Shown here in pieces: positions 20,923-29,317 of a stretch of DNA of 64,000 nt. The notes under the pieces were generated by a model that saw nothing but the letters and a program-made list of their open reading frames with translations, was not told where the DNA came from and ran no database searches. Origin of the DNA: Pedinophyceae sp. YPF-701 (taxonomy: Eukaryota; Chlorophyta; Pedinophyceae); the NCBI GenBank assembly GCA_916048055.1, contig CAJZHL010000001.1, forward strand, positions 682,001-746,000, in the 5' to 3' direction. The position numbers and the translations under genes are program-made. Position 1 is the stretch's first letter, and every line of letters begins with the position of its first letter.

Positions 20923-21420
20923 CTATTCCTCGGGCTGCAGGGACAGCACCACCGTCCAGTCCGCGGAGATGTTGCTCCCGGAGCACTTGGGTCCGTCGAC
21001 GCGGCGCCAGTACAGCTCGACGTCCGGCCCGCGCAGGACGCTGTCGTCCACGTGCGAGAAACCCCGGGTCGGCATGATGGCCTGGCCCACGGTGTAGGTG
21101 CCGATACAATCGCTCTCTCTTTTGGTGTGGCTGTCGTAGGACCAGCGCGAGTGTGCCTGGCCCATGTGCAAGGTCAGCCCGGATATGCCGGTCTGGACCT
21201 GGAGCGGAGAGACCCATTCTGCCATCACCTTGTACTCCCCCTGGAGCAGCGGCGACGTGCCCTGGGCGATGGGAATCCGACAAGCGTTGAAGTCGCCCTC
21301 CACGCGATCAATGCTCCGCAGGACCATTTGGTAGCTCCGCCGTGGCGGCGCTCCTTCCGGGGTCTTCCTCGAGTAGTCGGAATTGACCAAGGTCGGCGGG
21401 TTGTAGCTTTGGTTGTTCAT
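20923..21420 (-). CDS. PLV probable structural protein, 165 aa
   Basis: The protein opens MNNQSYNPPTLVNSDYS and has alternating beta-like segments (YKVMAEWVSPLQV, SGLTLHMG, DWTVVLSLQ). It may be a minor capsid or penton protein of the virion module. Its first 113 bp overlap the 3' end of the 104-aa gene in another frame, an unusually long overlap for this element. No family is recognised. Confidence 0.6.
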   Translation of the reverse strand: MNNQSYNPPTLVNSDYSRKTPEGAPPRRSYQMVLRSIDRVEGDFNACRIPIAQGTSPLLQGEYKVMAEWVSPLQVQTGISGLTLHMGQAHSRWSYDSHTKRESDCIGTYTVGQAIMPTRGFSHVDDSVLRGPDVELYWRRVDGPKCSGSNISADWTVVLSLQPEE

Positions 21421-21622
21421 GGATGACGTCCTCTATCCACGGCGCAGAAGAAGTTCCTTCGCGGAGCAGCTCCCCAAGCTTGACGCCAGCAGGGGGCGTG
21501 AGGCCCTCCTTCTTCATCCATGCCAGCACGATGCCCTCGGACACGAGCGCCCCGTGCGAGTGCTCCCGGTCCACCTCGGCGATCCAGTCCAGGTAGGTTT
21601 GCTTGTCCACAAACGTCGTCAT
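21308..21622 (-). CDS. Small PLV protein of unknown function, 104 aa
   Basis: The frame begins MTTFVDKQTYLDWIAEVDRE and its ATG overlaps the TGA of the ATPase gene (ATGA, 21619-21622), typical of co-expressed viral genes. It is acidic and helical in the first half, with a Pro-rich tail that overlaps the following gene. The much longer frame reaching 22135 is a shadow of the ATPase gene. Confidence 0.55.
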   Translation of the reverse strand: MTTFVDKQTYLDWIAEVDREHSHGALVSEGIVLAWMKKEGLTPPAGVKLGELLREGTSSAPWIEDVIHEQPKLQPADLGQFRLLEEDPGRSAATAELPNGPAEH

Positions 21623-22479
21623 CCTACACATGTGTCTAGATTTTTCCTGTACTGCGTACCTCGAGGGCAGGACGCGAAGTACGTGAACCACGCGTAGGGG
21701 TCGTCCTCCGTGCTGCCGTTGTACATCTCCAGGACCTTCTCGGCGGGCGTGTGGCGGTCGGACAGCTCCTCGCATATCATCTCGCGCTCTCTGTCGCGGA
21801 AGCCACCACTGATAAAGTAACAGTTTAGATTGTTCCGCACGAGGAGGGGCATGGCACATCGCCACGTCTGCGACGCGAACAGCATGGACAGCCCGAGGTG
21901 ACGATGGCGTAGGATCGTGCGGATGGTGCTGTGGTTGGCGGACCGCGGGAACACCTGGGCCTCCCCCGCGCAGTCGTCCACCACGAGCAGGCAGTGGGGC
22001 TTGACCAGGAGCTCTTTCTTCGGGGGCTCGTAGTCGCGATCTTCGAGGGCCTGGAGCTCCCACATTTTCAGCCCCCCCTCGCCCTTGGACATCCAGCGGT
22101 CGTATAGCTTCTTGTACTCCTTCTCCGCCAACCACTCTTCGATCTTTCCGCGCTGCTCCGCGAAGATGGTCGGCAGCATGGACGCCTCGTCGTGCACGGA
22201 CGCGCGTTCGCCGTAGCGTTCCAGCGTCTGCTCCACCTTCGGGTCGCTGCCGGCGGTGGGGCTGAGCCAGTACAGGTGGTCGATCAACTTGTGGTCCAGG
22301 ACCTTCGTAGCGAACGACAGCATCATCGTGGTCTTGCCCGCCCCTCGTTTGCCCACGACGTATCCGAGCAGCGCGTGCACGCCGCCCATGGGAGGGAGCC
22401 CTGGCGGTCCCGGACGAGGGGGGTCCTCTTTGACCTTCAAAGGAGAATACTTCAGGTTGGGAAAACGCTGGTTGGTCAT
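21619..22479 (-). CDS. Genome-packaging ATPase (A32/FtsK-HerA type), 286 aa
   Basis: The protein shows a Walker A loop GKRGAGKT at about residues 43-50 and a Walker B strand LLVVDD near 165-170. After this, a conserved arrangement (RHRHLGLSMLFASQ, then a polar strand NLNCYFISGG) resembles the sensor and arginine-finger region of viral packaging ATPases. The role is to drive viral DNA into the preformed capsid. Its length matches PLV and virophage ATPases. It sits with the capsid genes, overlaps the next gene by 4 bp, and is preceded by a T-rich motif at 22495-22507. This is the most secure marker of the virion module. Confidence 0.88.
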   Translation of the reverse strand: MTNQRFPNLKYSPLKVKEDPPRPGPPGLPPMGGVHALLGYVVGKRGAGKTTMMLSFATKVLDHKLIDHLYWLSPTAGSDPKVEQTLERYGERASVHDEASMLPTIFAEQRGKIEEWLAEKEYKKLYDRWMSKGEGGLKMWELQALEDRDYEPPKKELLVKPHCLLVVDDCAGEAQVFPRSANHSTIRTILRHRHLGLSMLFASQTWRCAMPLLVRNNLNCYFISGGFRDREREMICEELSDRHTPAEKVLEMYNGSTEDDPYAWFTYFASCPRGTQYRKNLDTCVG

Positions 22480-22494
22480 CGCTACTTACTAGTC

Positions 22495-22507
22495 CTCACG
22501 GAAATTC
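22495..22507 (-). promoter_or_regulatory. Candidate viral promoter motif of the ATPase gene
   Basis: On the minus strand it reads GAATTTCCGTGAG, 16-28 bp before the ATG at 22479. It resembles GAATTTCCCCGTG before the neighbouring repeat-protein gene. Confidence 0.4.
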
Positions 22508-23266
22508 CGATTTTAGAATGTCTCGGATGATTCGCGCCCTCGTGTATGCTCGCTTGTTGTTCTCCATTCTTTCTCTTGTTTGCTGCATGTGTATTGCCTG
22601 GGGGTCCTGTAAGGCGAGAAACTCGTCGATAAGCTTCTCACGCCGCATGTTATTCAAGGCTCTTTCGCGCTTTTCTTTCTTGCTGCGTGTCATCTGGCTG
22701 GGTCCTGCCAGCGCGCTGTCTTGCAGAGTGTCTTCCACGGCGCTTGCTTGCAATGCGCTGTCTTGCAGAGCTGCGCTGTCTTGCAGAGCTGCGCTGTCTT
22801 CCAGAGCTGCGCTGTCTTGCAGAGCTGCGCTGTCTTGCAGACCTTCGCTGTCGCTGTCGCTGTCTTCCAGAGCTGCGCTGTCTTGCAGAGCTGCGCTGTC
22901 TTGCAGAGCTGCGCTGTCGCTGTCGCTGTCTTGCAGAGTGCTGTTTTGCAGAGCTGTGTCATCTTGGATCGGGGCGGCACCTAGCTCCTGGATTGGCACC
23001 GGAGGAGCCGGGGTCGTGGGCGCGGGGCGCATGGCGCGCAGCATGGCCTCTCCGAAGGCGGAAGCTGCGGGGTCCTGCATCGACGGCCCGATCACGCGCG
23101 GGATGCCGAGGGGGACCATGTAGGGGTGCCCCAGAACGGGTCGAACCCGGGACGGCACCTGCCGCTTCGGCACCTGCCGCTTCGGCACCTGCCGCTTCGG
23201 CGCCGGGCGTTGTTCCTCCGTGGTGTTGATGTGCACGTTCACCGTCTGCTCTTGGCGCTGCGTCAT
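22496..23266 (-). CDS. PLV repeat protein with LQDSAA repeats, 256 aa
   Basis: Three zones are visible. The N-terminus has a basic tandem KRQVP motif (about residues 24-38). The centre (about 110-190) is built of LQDSAA/LEDSAA hexads broken by DSDSD runs. The C-terminus is a charged helix (SKKEKRERALNNMRREKL... onward). The centre is acidic, Ser-rich and presumably disordered. The gene's ATG overlaps the lipase stop by 4 bp. Such low-complexity proteins can act as scaffolds or condensate formers, but nothing here proves a role. Confidence 0.7.
   Translation of the reverse strand: MTQRQEQTVNVHINTTEEQRPAPKRQVPKRQVPKRQVPSRVRPVLGHPYMVPLGIPRVIGPSMQDPAASAFGEAMLRAMRPAPTTPAPPVPIQELGAAPIQDDTALQNSTLQDSDSDSAALQDSAALQDSAALEDSDSDSEGLQDSAALQDSAALEDSAALQDSAALQDSALQASAVEDTLQDSALAGPSQMTRSKKEKRERALNNMRREKLIDEFLALQDPQAIHMQQTRERMENNKRAYTRARIIRDILKSEFP
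22735..22945. repeat. 18-bp tandem repeat encoding LQDSAA units
   Basis: The plus strand shows repeated GCAGAGCTGCGCTGTCTT units, with variants CCAGAG and GCTGTCGCTGTC inserts. All units keep the reading frame, so selection or recent slippage on a coding repeat is likely. Confidence 0.85.
23155..23205. repeat. 15-bp tandem repeat encoding KRQVP units
   Basis: CACCTGCCGCTTCGG is repeated about three times near the 5' end of the 256-aa gene and keeps the frame. Confidence 0.75.
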
Positions 23267-23928
23267 GCTGGTGGCTCCTGATCATACACGGGGAAATTCG
23301 TGGCGTCGTGTTTGCTGAGGCCGTCTTGCTGTTCCACTACGTCGATTGTGCCCGGGAACGCAGGTGCGGCTGCGTGAATGATGTCCCCCGGAATGACGTG
23401 GTTGGTGATGTTGGCCTTGGGGTCACGGACGTGCATGAAGCTGGGCACCACAGCTCCCATGTTGAACGTGTGGGCTCGCACCCCTGTCGCTGACGCCGCA
23501 TGGTTTGCAAGGCTTCCCCCGAGCGAGTGCCCGGTGATGACCACGTTTTCCTTCCCCCCGGCGGCCTCGATCGCCTGGTCGACGACCTGGACCGAGTTGC
23601 GGAAGCGGCCGTTGAGACCCTCCTCGCCAAGAGCGATGGCCAGGTCTGCCCACGCGTCCGACAGGCGGTGCTTCCCTTTGAGATCTGTTCCGCGAAAGAC
23701 GACTGCGTGCTTCCCGTCGTTGCGCTTGTACACTGAATAGTCCGAGCCATCCCCAGACAAGTCGGGCTGGTATTCGTACCCTCGGGTCCGCGCGGTCGCG
23801 GCGCGCTTGGAGACGTCTCTCTCGTAAGCCAGAATGCTCAGGAACGCCATGTCCTTCGGCTCGCTTTGGTGCGTGGGGGCCACCCATCGGCGGTTCCGCG
23901 GATCGTCCTCGTCGAACACAAGCCGCAT
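23263..23928 (-). CDS. Class-3 lipase (alpha/beta hydrolase), 221 aa
   Basis: The nucleophile elbow GHSLGG (Ser at about residue 135) follows a strand ENVVITG, and an oxyanion strand HAVVFRGTD lies upstream, as in Lipase_3 enzymes. An Asp in VIPGDIIH and a His in LSKHD are candidates for the rest of the triad. Start is the ATG at 23928; the longer frame begins at a TTG. No signal peptide is visible. Lipases are known cargo of PLV and virophage genomes and could act on host membranes or in virion entry or exit; which is not shown here. It overlaps the repeat-protein gene by 4 bp (ATGA). Confidence 0.82.
   Translation of the reverse strand: MRLVFDEDDPRNRRWVAPTHQSEPKDMAFLSILAYERDVSKRAATARTRGYEYQPDLSGDGSDYSVYKRNDGKHAVVFRGTDLKGKHRLSDAWADLAIALGEEGLNGRFRNSVQVVDQAIEAAGGKENVVITGHSLGGSLANHAASATGVRAHTFNMGAVVPSFMHVRDPKANITNHVIPGDIIHAAAPAFPGTIDVVEQQDGLSKHDATNFPVYDQEPPA
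23287..23299 (-). promoter_or_regulatory. Candidate viral promoter motif
   Basis: On the minus strand it reads GAATTTCCCCGTG, 21-33 bp before the ATG at 23266, inside the 3' end of the lipase gene. Confidence 0.4.
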
Positions 23929-23935
23929 GTCTACC

Positions 23936-24448
23936 CTACCCAAAGAGACTTTTGTACATGGCGTGCGCCCGGCTCTCTGCGCTTTGCATGACCCGCTGGC
24001 GCCGGACTTGGACGGGGGTGGGCTGTGCAGTCTCGTCCGGCGTGCTGGGACGGATGGCCTCGTCTGCCGGCGTGTCGGGCCGAATGGGCCGCGTATCCGT
24101 TCGATGCAGCTGCTTTTCCAGGCGATCGAGCTCCTTGTGTCGTTTCTCCAGCATCTTCAGGCGCAGACGGGCGTCCCTCGCCTTGAGCTCGCGCTCCTTC
24201 TTCTCGACCTCCTCCTCGAGCATGTTTGGGTCGTCCCGCTTCGCCTGGGCGCGCTCGCGCTTGCGTTGGGCGGTGATCTCGCGTCCGCGGGCCAAATTTT
24301 CCAGCCTCTTCTGGCGGGCCCTCTCCTTCAGAGCGGCCGCGGCGTCGGAGTCCCTCGTCTCTGAAGGCGCGTTCTCGACTGGCTGGGCATCGCTCGCGGC
24401 ACCCACCGGCTGCTCTTTCTCGGGCTCCTGGGGCTTTGCAACAACCAT
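23936..24448 (-). CDS. PLV coiled-coil protein, 170 aa
   Basis: The central part is a highly charged helix (Lys/Arg/Glu with Leu spacing, about residues 55-130) between Pro/Thr/Ala-rich ends, and it ends HAMYKSLFG. The ATG at 24448 (MVVAKPQEPEKEQ) is chosen; the longer frame starts at a TTG and would place the promoter motif inside the gene. No family is recognised. Its place next to the fibre-like gene suggests a virion or assembly role. Confidence 0.65.
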   Translation of the reverse strand: MVVAKPQEPEKEQPVGAASDAQPVENAPSETRDSDAAAALKERARQKRLENLARGREITAQRKRERAQAKRDDPNMLEEEVEKKERELKARDARLRLKMLEKRHKELDRLEKQLHRTDTRPIRPDTPADEAIRPSTPDETAQPTPVQVRRQRVMQSAESRAHAMYKSLFG

Positions 24449-24465
24449 GATCTCTGGTATTCCAT

Positions 24466-24478
24466 GAGACAAAAAATC
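24466..24478 (-). promoter_or_regulatory. Candidate viral promoter motif
   Basis: On the minus strand it reads GATTTTTTGTCTC, 18-30 bp before the ATG at 24448, in the 33-bp gap after the fibre-like gene. Confidence 0.55.
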
Positions 24479-24481
24479 TGA

Positions 24482-25717
24482 TCACAGGCGCCCCGCGTCT
24501 CTGAACAGCCTGCGGTAGATGGTTTCGTTGAAGCGCCACTGCGTGTCTAGCTGCCCTTCGACTCGCGCCTGCCTTTGCGCCAGGATGTCCGTGTTCCGCG
24601 CCACCAGGTCAATGTTTGCCGCGTTGTTCTCAAAGCCCTGCGAGATAACCTGTCCCAGCTCTTCGAAGCTCCCTGCGATGGTCTCGAAGGTCTCTTCGAC
24701 TTGCTCCAGGAACGTGTCGTGGCGTTCTTCGAGGTTGCGGATCGCCCCTTCTGCCCCGCCCAGGCGCTCTTCAAGCACGTCCACTCTGCCTGGCAGCGCC
24801 GCGTGCACGGCCGTGTCGATGACGTTCGAGGTCCCTCCGTCGACCATCGTGAGGACGCCATCGCGACCGAAGACCCAGCGAGCCTCCTCCAGTCCGAGGT
24901 TGGTTTTCTTCTCGAGGGTGATGGAGTCCGCCCCACCGGTCGTCACGATCCACGACGCGTTGGAGAAGCCCAGCTGAAGGGTGCCGTCCACCTGCGTGAG
25001 GCCCTCCTGCGTGCGAAGGACAGGCGAGCCGTCCAGCAGCATGGCCTGGATCGCCGAAGGTGTCCCATCGGGCGGGCCCCAGCTGATGTAATTCGTGCCG
25101 AGCTCGGTCGAGAAGTCCCAGAACAGACTCTTATAGCGCTGCGCCATGTCGAAGTCACGCTTGAAGTAGTTCTCCGCTGAGTCAAACCCCAGCAGGGTGG
25201 CCAGGTTGTTGTCGGTCCAGGAGCCATGAAAGCGCAACGTGTCGGTCGACCCTACGCGTTCGGCGTCGTTGAGCGTCCTCGGAACGTCCTCGGAGTCGTC
25301 GATGTCCGGGAGCCCGGGGAGTCCGCCTCCGCCAGGGATGGGTGGATTCAGAAGCGACGAGAGCAAGCTGGCCAAGATACCCGCTACCGTCCCTGCCAGC
25401 AACGACGCGAAGGCCGTGGCAAAGAGGTCCCCGATGCCCTCGGCGCGGGAGCGCTCCAGGACCTGCACCTCGAGGGTCTTGAGGTTCACCTGCTCTATGT
25501 ATATCCTCGTGAGATTTCGGAAGAACGATGAATAGCTGCTGTTGATCGCCTCTTCGGTGAGCTCGTCGTCGTCATACGCGACGTCTTGGACGACGTAGCG
25601 ATCTAGGTTTGACGTAAGGACGTTGATGTTGGAGGTGTTCACCTCCACATTCGACGTCAGAACCTCCACGTCTGCCTCGAGCTGCTGCTCTATGTCGCAG
25701 GTCCGAATGGTCGCCAT
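24482..25717 (-). CDS. PLV fibre-like or membrane-active protein, 411 aa
   Basis: The N-terminus is a short trimeric-coil-like repeat of Thr-Ser-Asn steps (LTSNVEVNTSNINVLTSNL). A hydrophobic Gly/Ala/Leu segment follows at about residues 95-120, with a Pro/Gly hinge (PPIPGGGGLPG). The middle is beta-rich and the C-terminal 110 residues form a long helix (VLEERLGGAEGAIRNLEER... onward). The hydrophobic segment could insert in a membrane. The start is the ATG at 25717; a longer frame to 26044 overlaps the divergent gene. The 26 bp to the next start form the divergence point of the element. Function unknown. Confidence 0.68.
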   Translation of the reverse strand: MATIRTCDIEQQLEADVEVLTSNVEVNTSNINVLTSNLDRYVVQDVAYDDDELTEEAINSSYSSFFRNLTRIYIEQVNLKTLEVQVLERSRAEGIGDLFATAFASLLAGTVAGILASLLSSLLNPPIPGGGGLPGLPDIDDSEDVPRTLNDAERVGSTDTLRFHGSWTDNNLATLLGFDSAENYFKRDFDMAQRYKSLFWDFSTELGTNYISWGPPDGTPSAIQAMLLDGSPVLRTQEGLTQVDGTLQLGFSNASWIVTTGGADSITLEKKTNLGLEEARWVFGRDGVLTMVDGGTSNVIDTAVHAALPGRVDVLEERLGGAEGAIRNLEERHDTFLEQVEETFETIAGSFEELGQVISQGFENNAANIDLVARNTDILAQRQARVEGQLDTQWRFNETIYRRLFRDAGRL

Positions 25718-25743
25718 TCCTTCCTTGCACAAGGGTAAGAGAG

Positions 25744-28700
25744 ATGTCCAACACCTTCGAGCTCGTCCGCGTGAACCTCTGCGCGCAGACCACGCAGGGG
25801 GTCGACGATACGTCCGACGGGTTCTTCTCGATGGTAGGCCCATTCGGCGAGCTGAACTCGAGAGCTCTGCGCGCGGCGACGATGTTCTTGCCACCCAAGG
25901 AGACCGTGCAGGACGGCGACGCGAATGCCGCCTTCGAGCAGTACCCCATTTGTCCAAGGTACGCAGGTGACCGACAGCTGTTCGCGCGGGACGGCACGCA
26001 GTACGCTCATGGGGATATCGTTGCCGTGGCGCTGGAGCAATCAAGCAACAAGGAGCCAGTCCACGTATACAATTGCAACATCTTCGACTCGAACGGGACC
26101 CTGGTGAGCTCGACGCCCGTTCACGAGCAGTGGAGGCCCTTCGAGGCCGTTCACGGTGCGACTATCTATTCACACGCGGTCGACATGCTCATGGCGGACA
26201 AATGCCTGATCGGCCGCAACCAAATGACCTCGACGGAAGTGGCCGAGGAGCGCAGCGCCGAGCCGCGGGGAGACGGCGTGTCGGTGTACTCGTGGCAGGC
26301 GCAGACCCACCCTCATCTCGCCTTCGACGACGCCAGAAATCCCCAGAACCCGAAGCGGGTGCTAACCGTGGGCGTGGACGGCACGATCCAGGGGCAGCGC
26401 GCCGAGTTCTCGGAGATCAACGTGGCGGGCACCATCGTGGCGAACGAGATCATCTTTGGAGGTGAGTCCAATTTGACCAACGTCTTCGGTAGCAACCTGG
26501 CCGATCTCAGCGCCTTCTCGGGGCGGCTAGTCCAGGCAGAAAACGACATTGACGCGCTCGAGGGCACGGCGTTCTCCCACGGCTCGCGATTGGATGCCTT
26601 GGAAACCAACCAGAGCTCGCTCACGACGACGGTCAACTCCCAGGGGGTCACGATCACGTCAAATACCAGCCGCATCGACGCTCTCGAGAACGCGCAGACG
26701 GCTGCCCAGGGGAGCAACGCGGCGGCCACCGGCAGCAACTCGAGCAACATCGAAGCCCTCGACGACCGCGTCACCCAGCTGGAAGGCAGCAACGCCAGCA
26801 ACGCGATAGCTTTCAGCACTTCAAATCTGTACTGCTGCAATGCACACGTGCGAAACGACCTCATCGTCCGCGATGGCGAGATCTTCGAGGACCCGACCGG
26901 CGTCTTTGCCCCTGGCACGTCCAACGGGGAGCACACCTGGGGAGCACCCAACCAGACGCTCCTGCCCGAGGCCCAGACGGAGCTGGCGACCATCGAAACA
27001 AAGCAGGACGACGCCATCCTCTTCCTGCACCAGGGGATCTCCGCGACGCAGGACCTTGCTCAGTTCTATGTGGGAGGATACAACGCGCCTGTGTTCCAGG
27101 TGAAGTCGTCGTTCCCGGGCCAGGGGGTCGAGCGGCTGCGCGTGGTGGGAGACATGCGCATCGTGGACGGGGATCTCGTCGCGCCGGTGAGCACGTACGT
27201 GTATTCACTCACCTTCGAGAACATCCCCGAGGGACCTCAAGAGCTCCGCACCCAGCTGGCCACGTACATCCTGCCCGAGAGCACGCCAGTCCACCGGCAG
27301 TACGGCCTCTTCCGCGACGGGGTCGACCAGGTAAGCACCATCGGGACGGACCCAACCTTTGAGGGACTGTACTTCGTGCCATGGTCGTTTGACCCCACCG
27401 CCGACGCCGCTGGGTTCCGTGCCTACGTCGAGCCTCGCACGACGGCCGCGTACACGCGCGGGAAGCCCCACGTCCTGGCCCAGGGCGTCACCGGTGCGGT
27501 GCTGTGGACCAACCAGACGGGAACGACCAACGAGCACCTGCTGGAGTGGCGGGCCGAGAGCGCCTTCTCGCTGGAGTTCAAGCTCTCCTCACCGAGCACG
27601 ACGAGCCTGATGCGAAGGGTCTACGACCAGGCCACGCGGACCTGGGGTGCATGGAGCAACGAGAAGGTGGACAACGACGTGGCCAAGCTGGTCGTGCACG
27701 CAGGCGGCCTGGCCGACTTCAAGCTGCAGGTGACGAGCCCCGCGGGGACTACGCTGTCGGTGGACGACCTCACGTCGGTCTCGCAGACGGTGGTCATGCG
27801 CATGCTGGACGAGCTGCGCTACACGCCCTTCAACGACGACGACCGCCTGGTGCTCAGCGTGCCGCGCAGCGAGGCCCCGAAGCGGCTGGTCCAGGTTACG
27901 CAGGACAGCGACGACGGCTTCGACCCCGGCGACCCCCTCGACTGGGTCCTGCCCATCCGCCACCTCTTCTACGACCACCAGACGCAGGACCAAGAGGAGA
28001 GCGTGATCAGCGTCGTGAAGCCGAGCGTGGTCGAGGACGCCCGCAGCAACATCACAGGGTTGGACACGAGGGTATCAGCCGCGGAGACGTGTAACACAGG
28101 TTTGGGCAGCCGCCTGACCACAGCGGAGACGTGTAACACAGGCCTGAGCACGCGCCTGGCCACTGCCGAGGGCGACATCTCTGCGATCCAGACGTGTAAC
28201 ACAGGGCTGGGCACGCGCCTGGACACGGCCGAGGGCGACATCTCTGCGCTGGACACGCGCCTGGCCGCCGAGGAGGCGCGGTCGTCGTATTCAAACTTGA
28301 CTATTCAGGGAGAACTTACCGAAGGCACGGCGACGCTGCCTGCCGACCCCAAGCTGACGGAGGAGCATGCCGCCTCTATTGAGGTGGTCGAGATGGCGAG
28401 CAGCAAGCCAATGATCCTCTGCGAGAACTGGTCCGGGCCCGTGTTCTCAGTGCTGCCGCAGGGGGATACGCGCGTGGTCGTCGTGGGACGGGTGCGGGCG
28501 GACGGGATCGACGGCGTGCAGTGGGCGGACATCCAGGGAGTCCCTTCGACCTTTGTCCCCGAAGAACACGGGCACCAGGTGTCCGAGGTGGAGGGGCTCC
28601 AGGCGGCGCTGGACGGCAAAGCGTCGTCAAACCACGGCCATGTCATCGGGGACGTCTCCGGTCTCCAGGCGGCCCTGGACGGCAAGGCGGCCTCAAGCCA

Positions 28701-29292
28701 CGGCCATGTCATCGGGGACGTCTCCGGTCTCCAGGCGGCCCTGGACGGCAAAGCGTCGTCAAGCCACGGGCATGTCATCGGGGACGTCTCCGGTCTCCAG
28801 GCGGCGCTGGACGGCAAAGCGTCGTCAAACCACGGGCATGTCATCGGGGACGTCTCCGGGCTCCAAAGCGCGCTGGACGGTAAGCGAGACGACGCCCCTG
28901 TGACATGGGCAGAGATCACGGGGAAGCCTCGGTACGAGAGGACCCTCGGCCTTGCGGCCGGTGTGCCCACGGGGATCTCAGGCCTCTGGCGCGACGCCGT
29001 AAACGCACTGGGGCTCACGGACCCGAACAAGACGTACCCTGTCCGGTTGGTCGTTACAGGGCGCGCCGCGGGGACTCGCCCTGGTTACAACGAAACGGCG
29101 TACGCGATGCAGCCTATCTTCGACGTGGGGTCCGGAGAGTACTCCCCAGACTATCCACTCTGCACTGCCGGTGTCATCGCGAACTTCGTGGGGGGCGGCA
29201 CGGTGGACGTGCTGCTAACCGGGTTCGAACAGGGTTCGCCGACCATCGAGGCAGACACGAATTGCACCGCGCGGCTCGTCTGGAGCGTGTAA
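25744..29292 (+). CDS. Large repeat-rich fibre (receptor-binding type) protein, 1182 aa
   Basis: The N-terminal ~200 residues look like a virion-anchoring domain. Several trimeric coiled-coil stretches with Asn/Ser/Thr-rich heptads follow (about 240-360, and the TCNTGL.TRL repeats near 775-840). The middle is a beta-rich domain. Five units of a 22-residue repeat HGHVIGDVSGLQAALDGKASS lie at about 945-1045, before a C-terminal globular head. This organisation is that of phage and viral tail or capsid fibres that bind the host surface. It starts the rightward block and is followed, 25 bp later, by the S74 chaperone protein. Confidence 0.72.
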   Translation: MSNTFELVRVNLCAQTTQGVDDTSDGFFSMVGPFGELNSRALRAATMFLPPKETVQDGDANAAFEQYPICPRYAGDRQLFARDGTQYAHGDIVAVALEQSSNKEPVHVYNCNIFDSNGTLVSSTPVHEQWRPFEAVHGATIYSHAVDMLMADKCLIGRNQMTSTEVAEERSAEPRGDGVSVYSWQAQTHPHLAFDDARNPQNPKRVLTVGVDGTIQGQRAEFSEINVAGTIVANEIIFGGESNLTNVFGSNLADLSAFSGRLVQAENDIDALEGTAFSHGSRLDALETNQSSLTTTVNSQGVTITSNTSRIDALENAQTAAQGSNAAATGSNSSNIEALDDRVTQLEGSNASNAIAFSTSNLYCCNAHVRNDLIVRDGEIFEDPTGVFAPGTSNGEHTWGAPNQTLLPEAQTELATIETKQDDAILFLHQGISATQDLAQFYVGGYNAPVFQVKSSFPGQGVERLRVVGDMRIVDGDLVAPVSTYVYSLTFENIPEGPQELRTQLATYILPESTPVHRQYGLFRDGVDQVSTIGTDPTFEGLYFVPWSFDPTADAAGFRAYVEPRTTAAYTRGKPHVLAQGVTGAVLWTNQTGTTNEHLLEWRAESAFSLEFKLSSPSTTSLMRRVYDQATRTWGAWSNEKVDNDVAKLVVHAGGLADFKLQVTSPAGTTLSVDDLTSVSQTVVMRMLDELRYTPFNDDDRLVLSVPRSEAPKRLVQVTQDSDDGFDPGDPLDWVLPIRHLFYDHQTQDQEESVISVVKPSVVEDARSNITGLDTRVSAAETCNTGLGSRLTTAETCNTGLSTRLATAEGDISAIQTCNTGLGTRLDTAEGDISALDTRLAAEEARSSYSNLTIQGELTEGTATLPADPKLTEEHAASIEVVEMASSKPMILCENWSGPVFSVLPQGDTRVVVVGRVRADGIDGVQWADIQGVPSTFVPEEHGHQVSEVEGLQAALDGKASSNHGHVIGDVSGLQAALDGKAASSHGHVIGDVSGLQAALDGKASSSHGHVIGDVSGLQAALDGKASSNHGHVIGDVSGLQSALDGKRDDAPVTWAEITGKPRYERTLGLAAGVPTGISGLWRDAVNALGLTDPNKTYPVRLVVTGRAAGTRPGYNETAYAMQPIFDVGSGEYSPDYPLCTAGVIANFVGGGTVDVLLTGFEQGSPTIEADTNCTARLVWSV
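28569..28883 (+). repeat. 66-bp tandem repeat (five units) in the fibre gene
   Basis: Each unit encodes 22 residues beginning HGHVIGDVSGLQ. Units are nearly identical at DNA level (only a few substitutions such as GGC/GGG and AAC/AGC), so they were probably copied recently or kept alike by recombination. The first (HGHQVSEVEGLQ) and last units are more diverged. Confidence 0.85.
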
Positions 29293-29300
29293 TTCTCTCC
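29289..29300 (+). promoter_or_regulatory. Candidate viral promoter motif
   Basis: GTAATTCTCTCC lies 18-29 bp before the ATG at 29318, across the stop of the fibre gene. It is a weaker variant of the shared upstream motif. Confidence 0.35.
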
Positions 29301-29317
29301 TCGTTGTGTAGCGAGGA

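Noticed and set aside
21308-22135. A 275-codon frame across the ATPase and 104-aa genes
   Set aside because: Its first part is the shadow of the ATPase; only the part after the ATG at 21622 has protein-like composition and an ATGA junction.
22735-22945. Regularly spaced repeats resembling a CRISPR array
   Set aside because: The 18-bp units are tandem, in frame and coding (LQDSAA), without unique spacers, in a eukaryotic genome.
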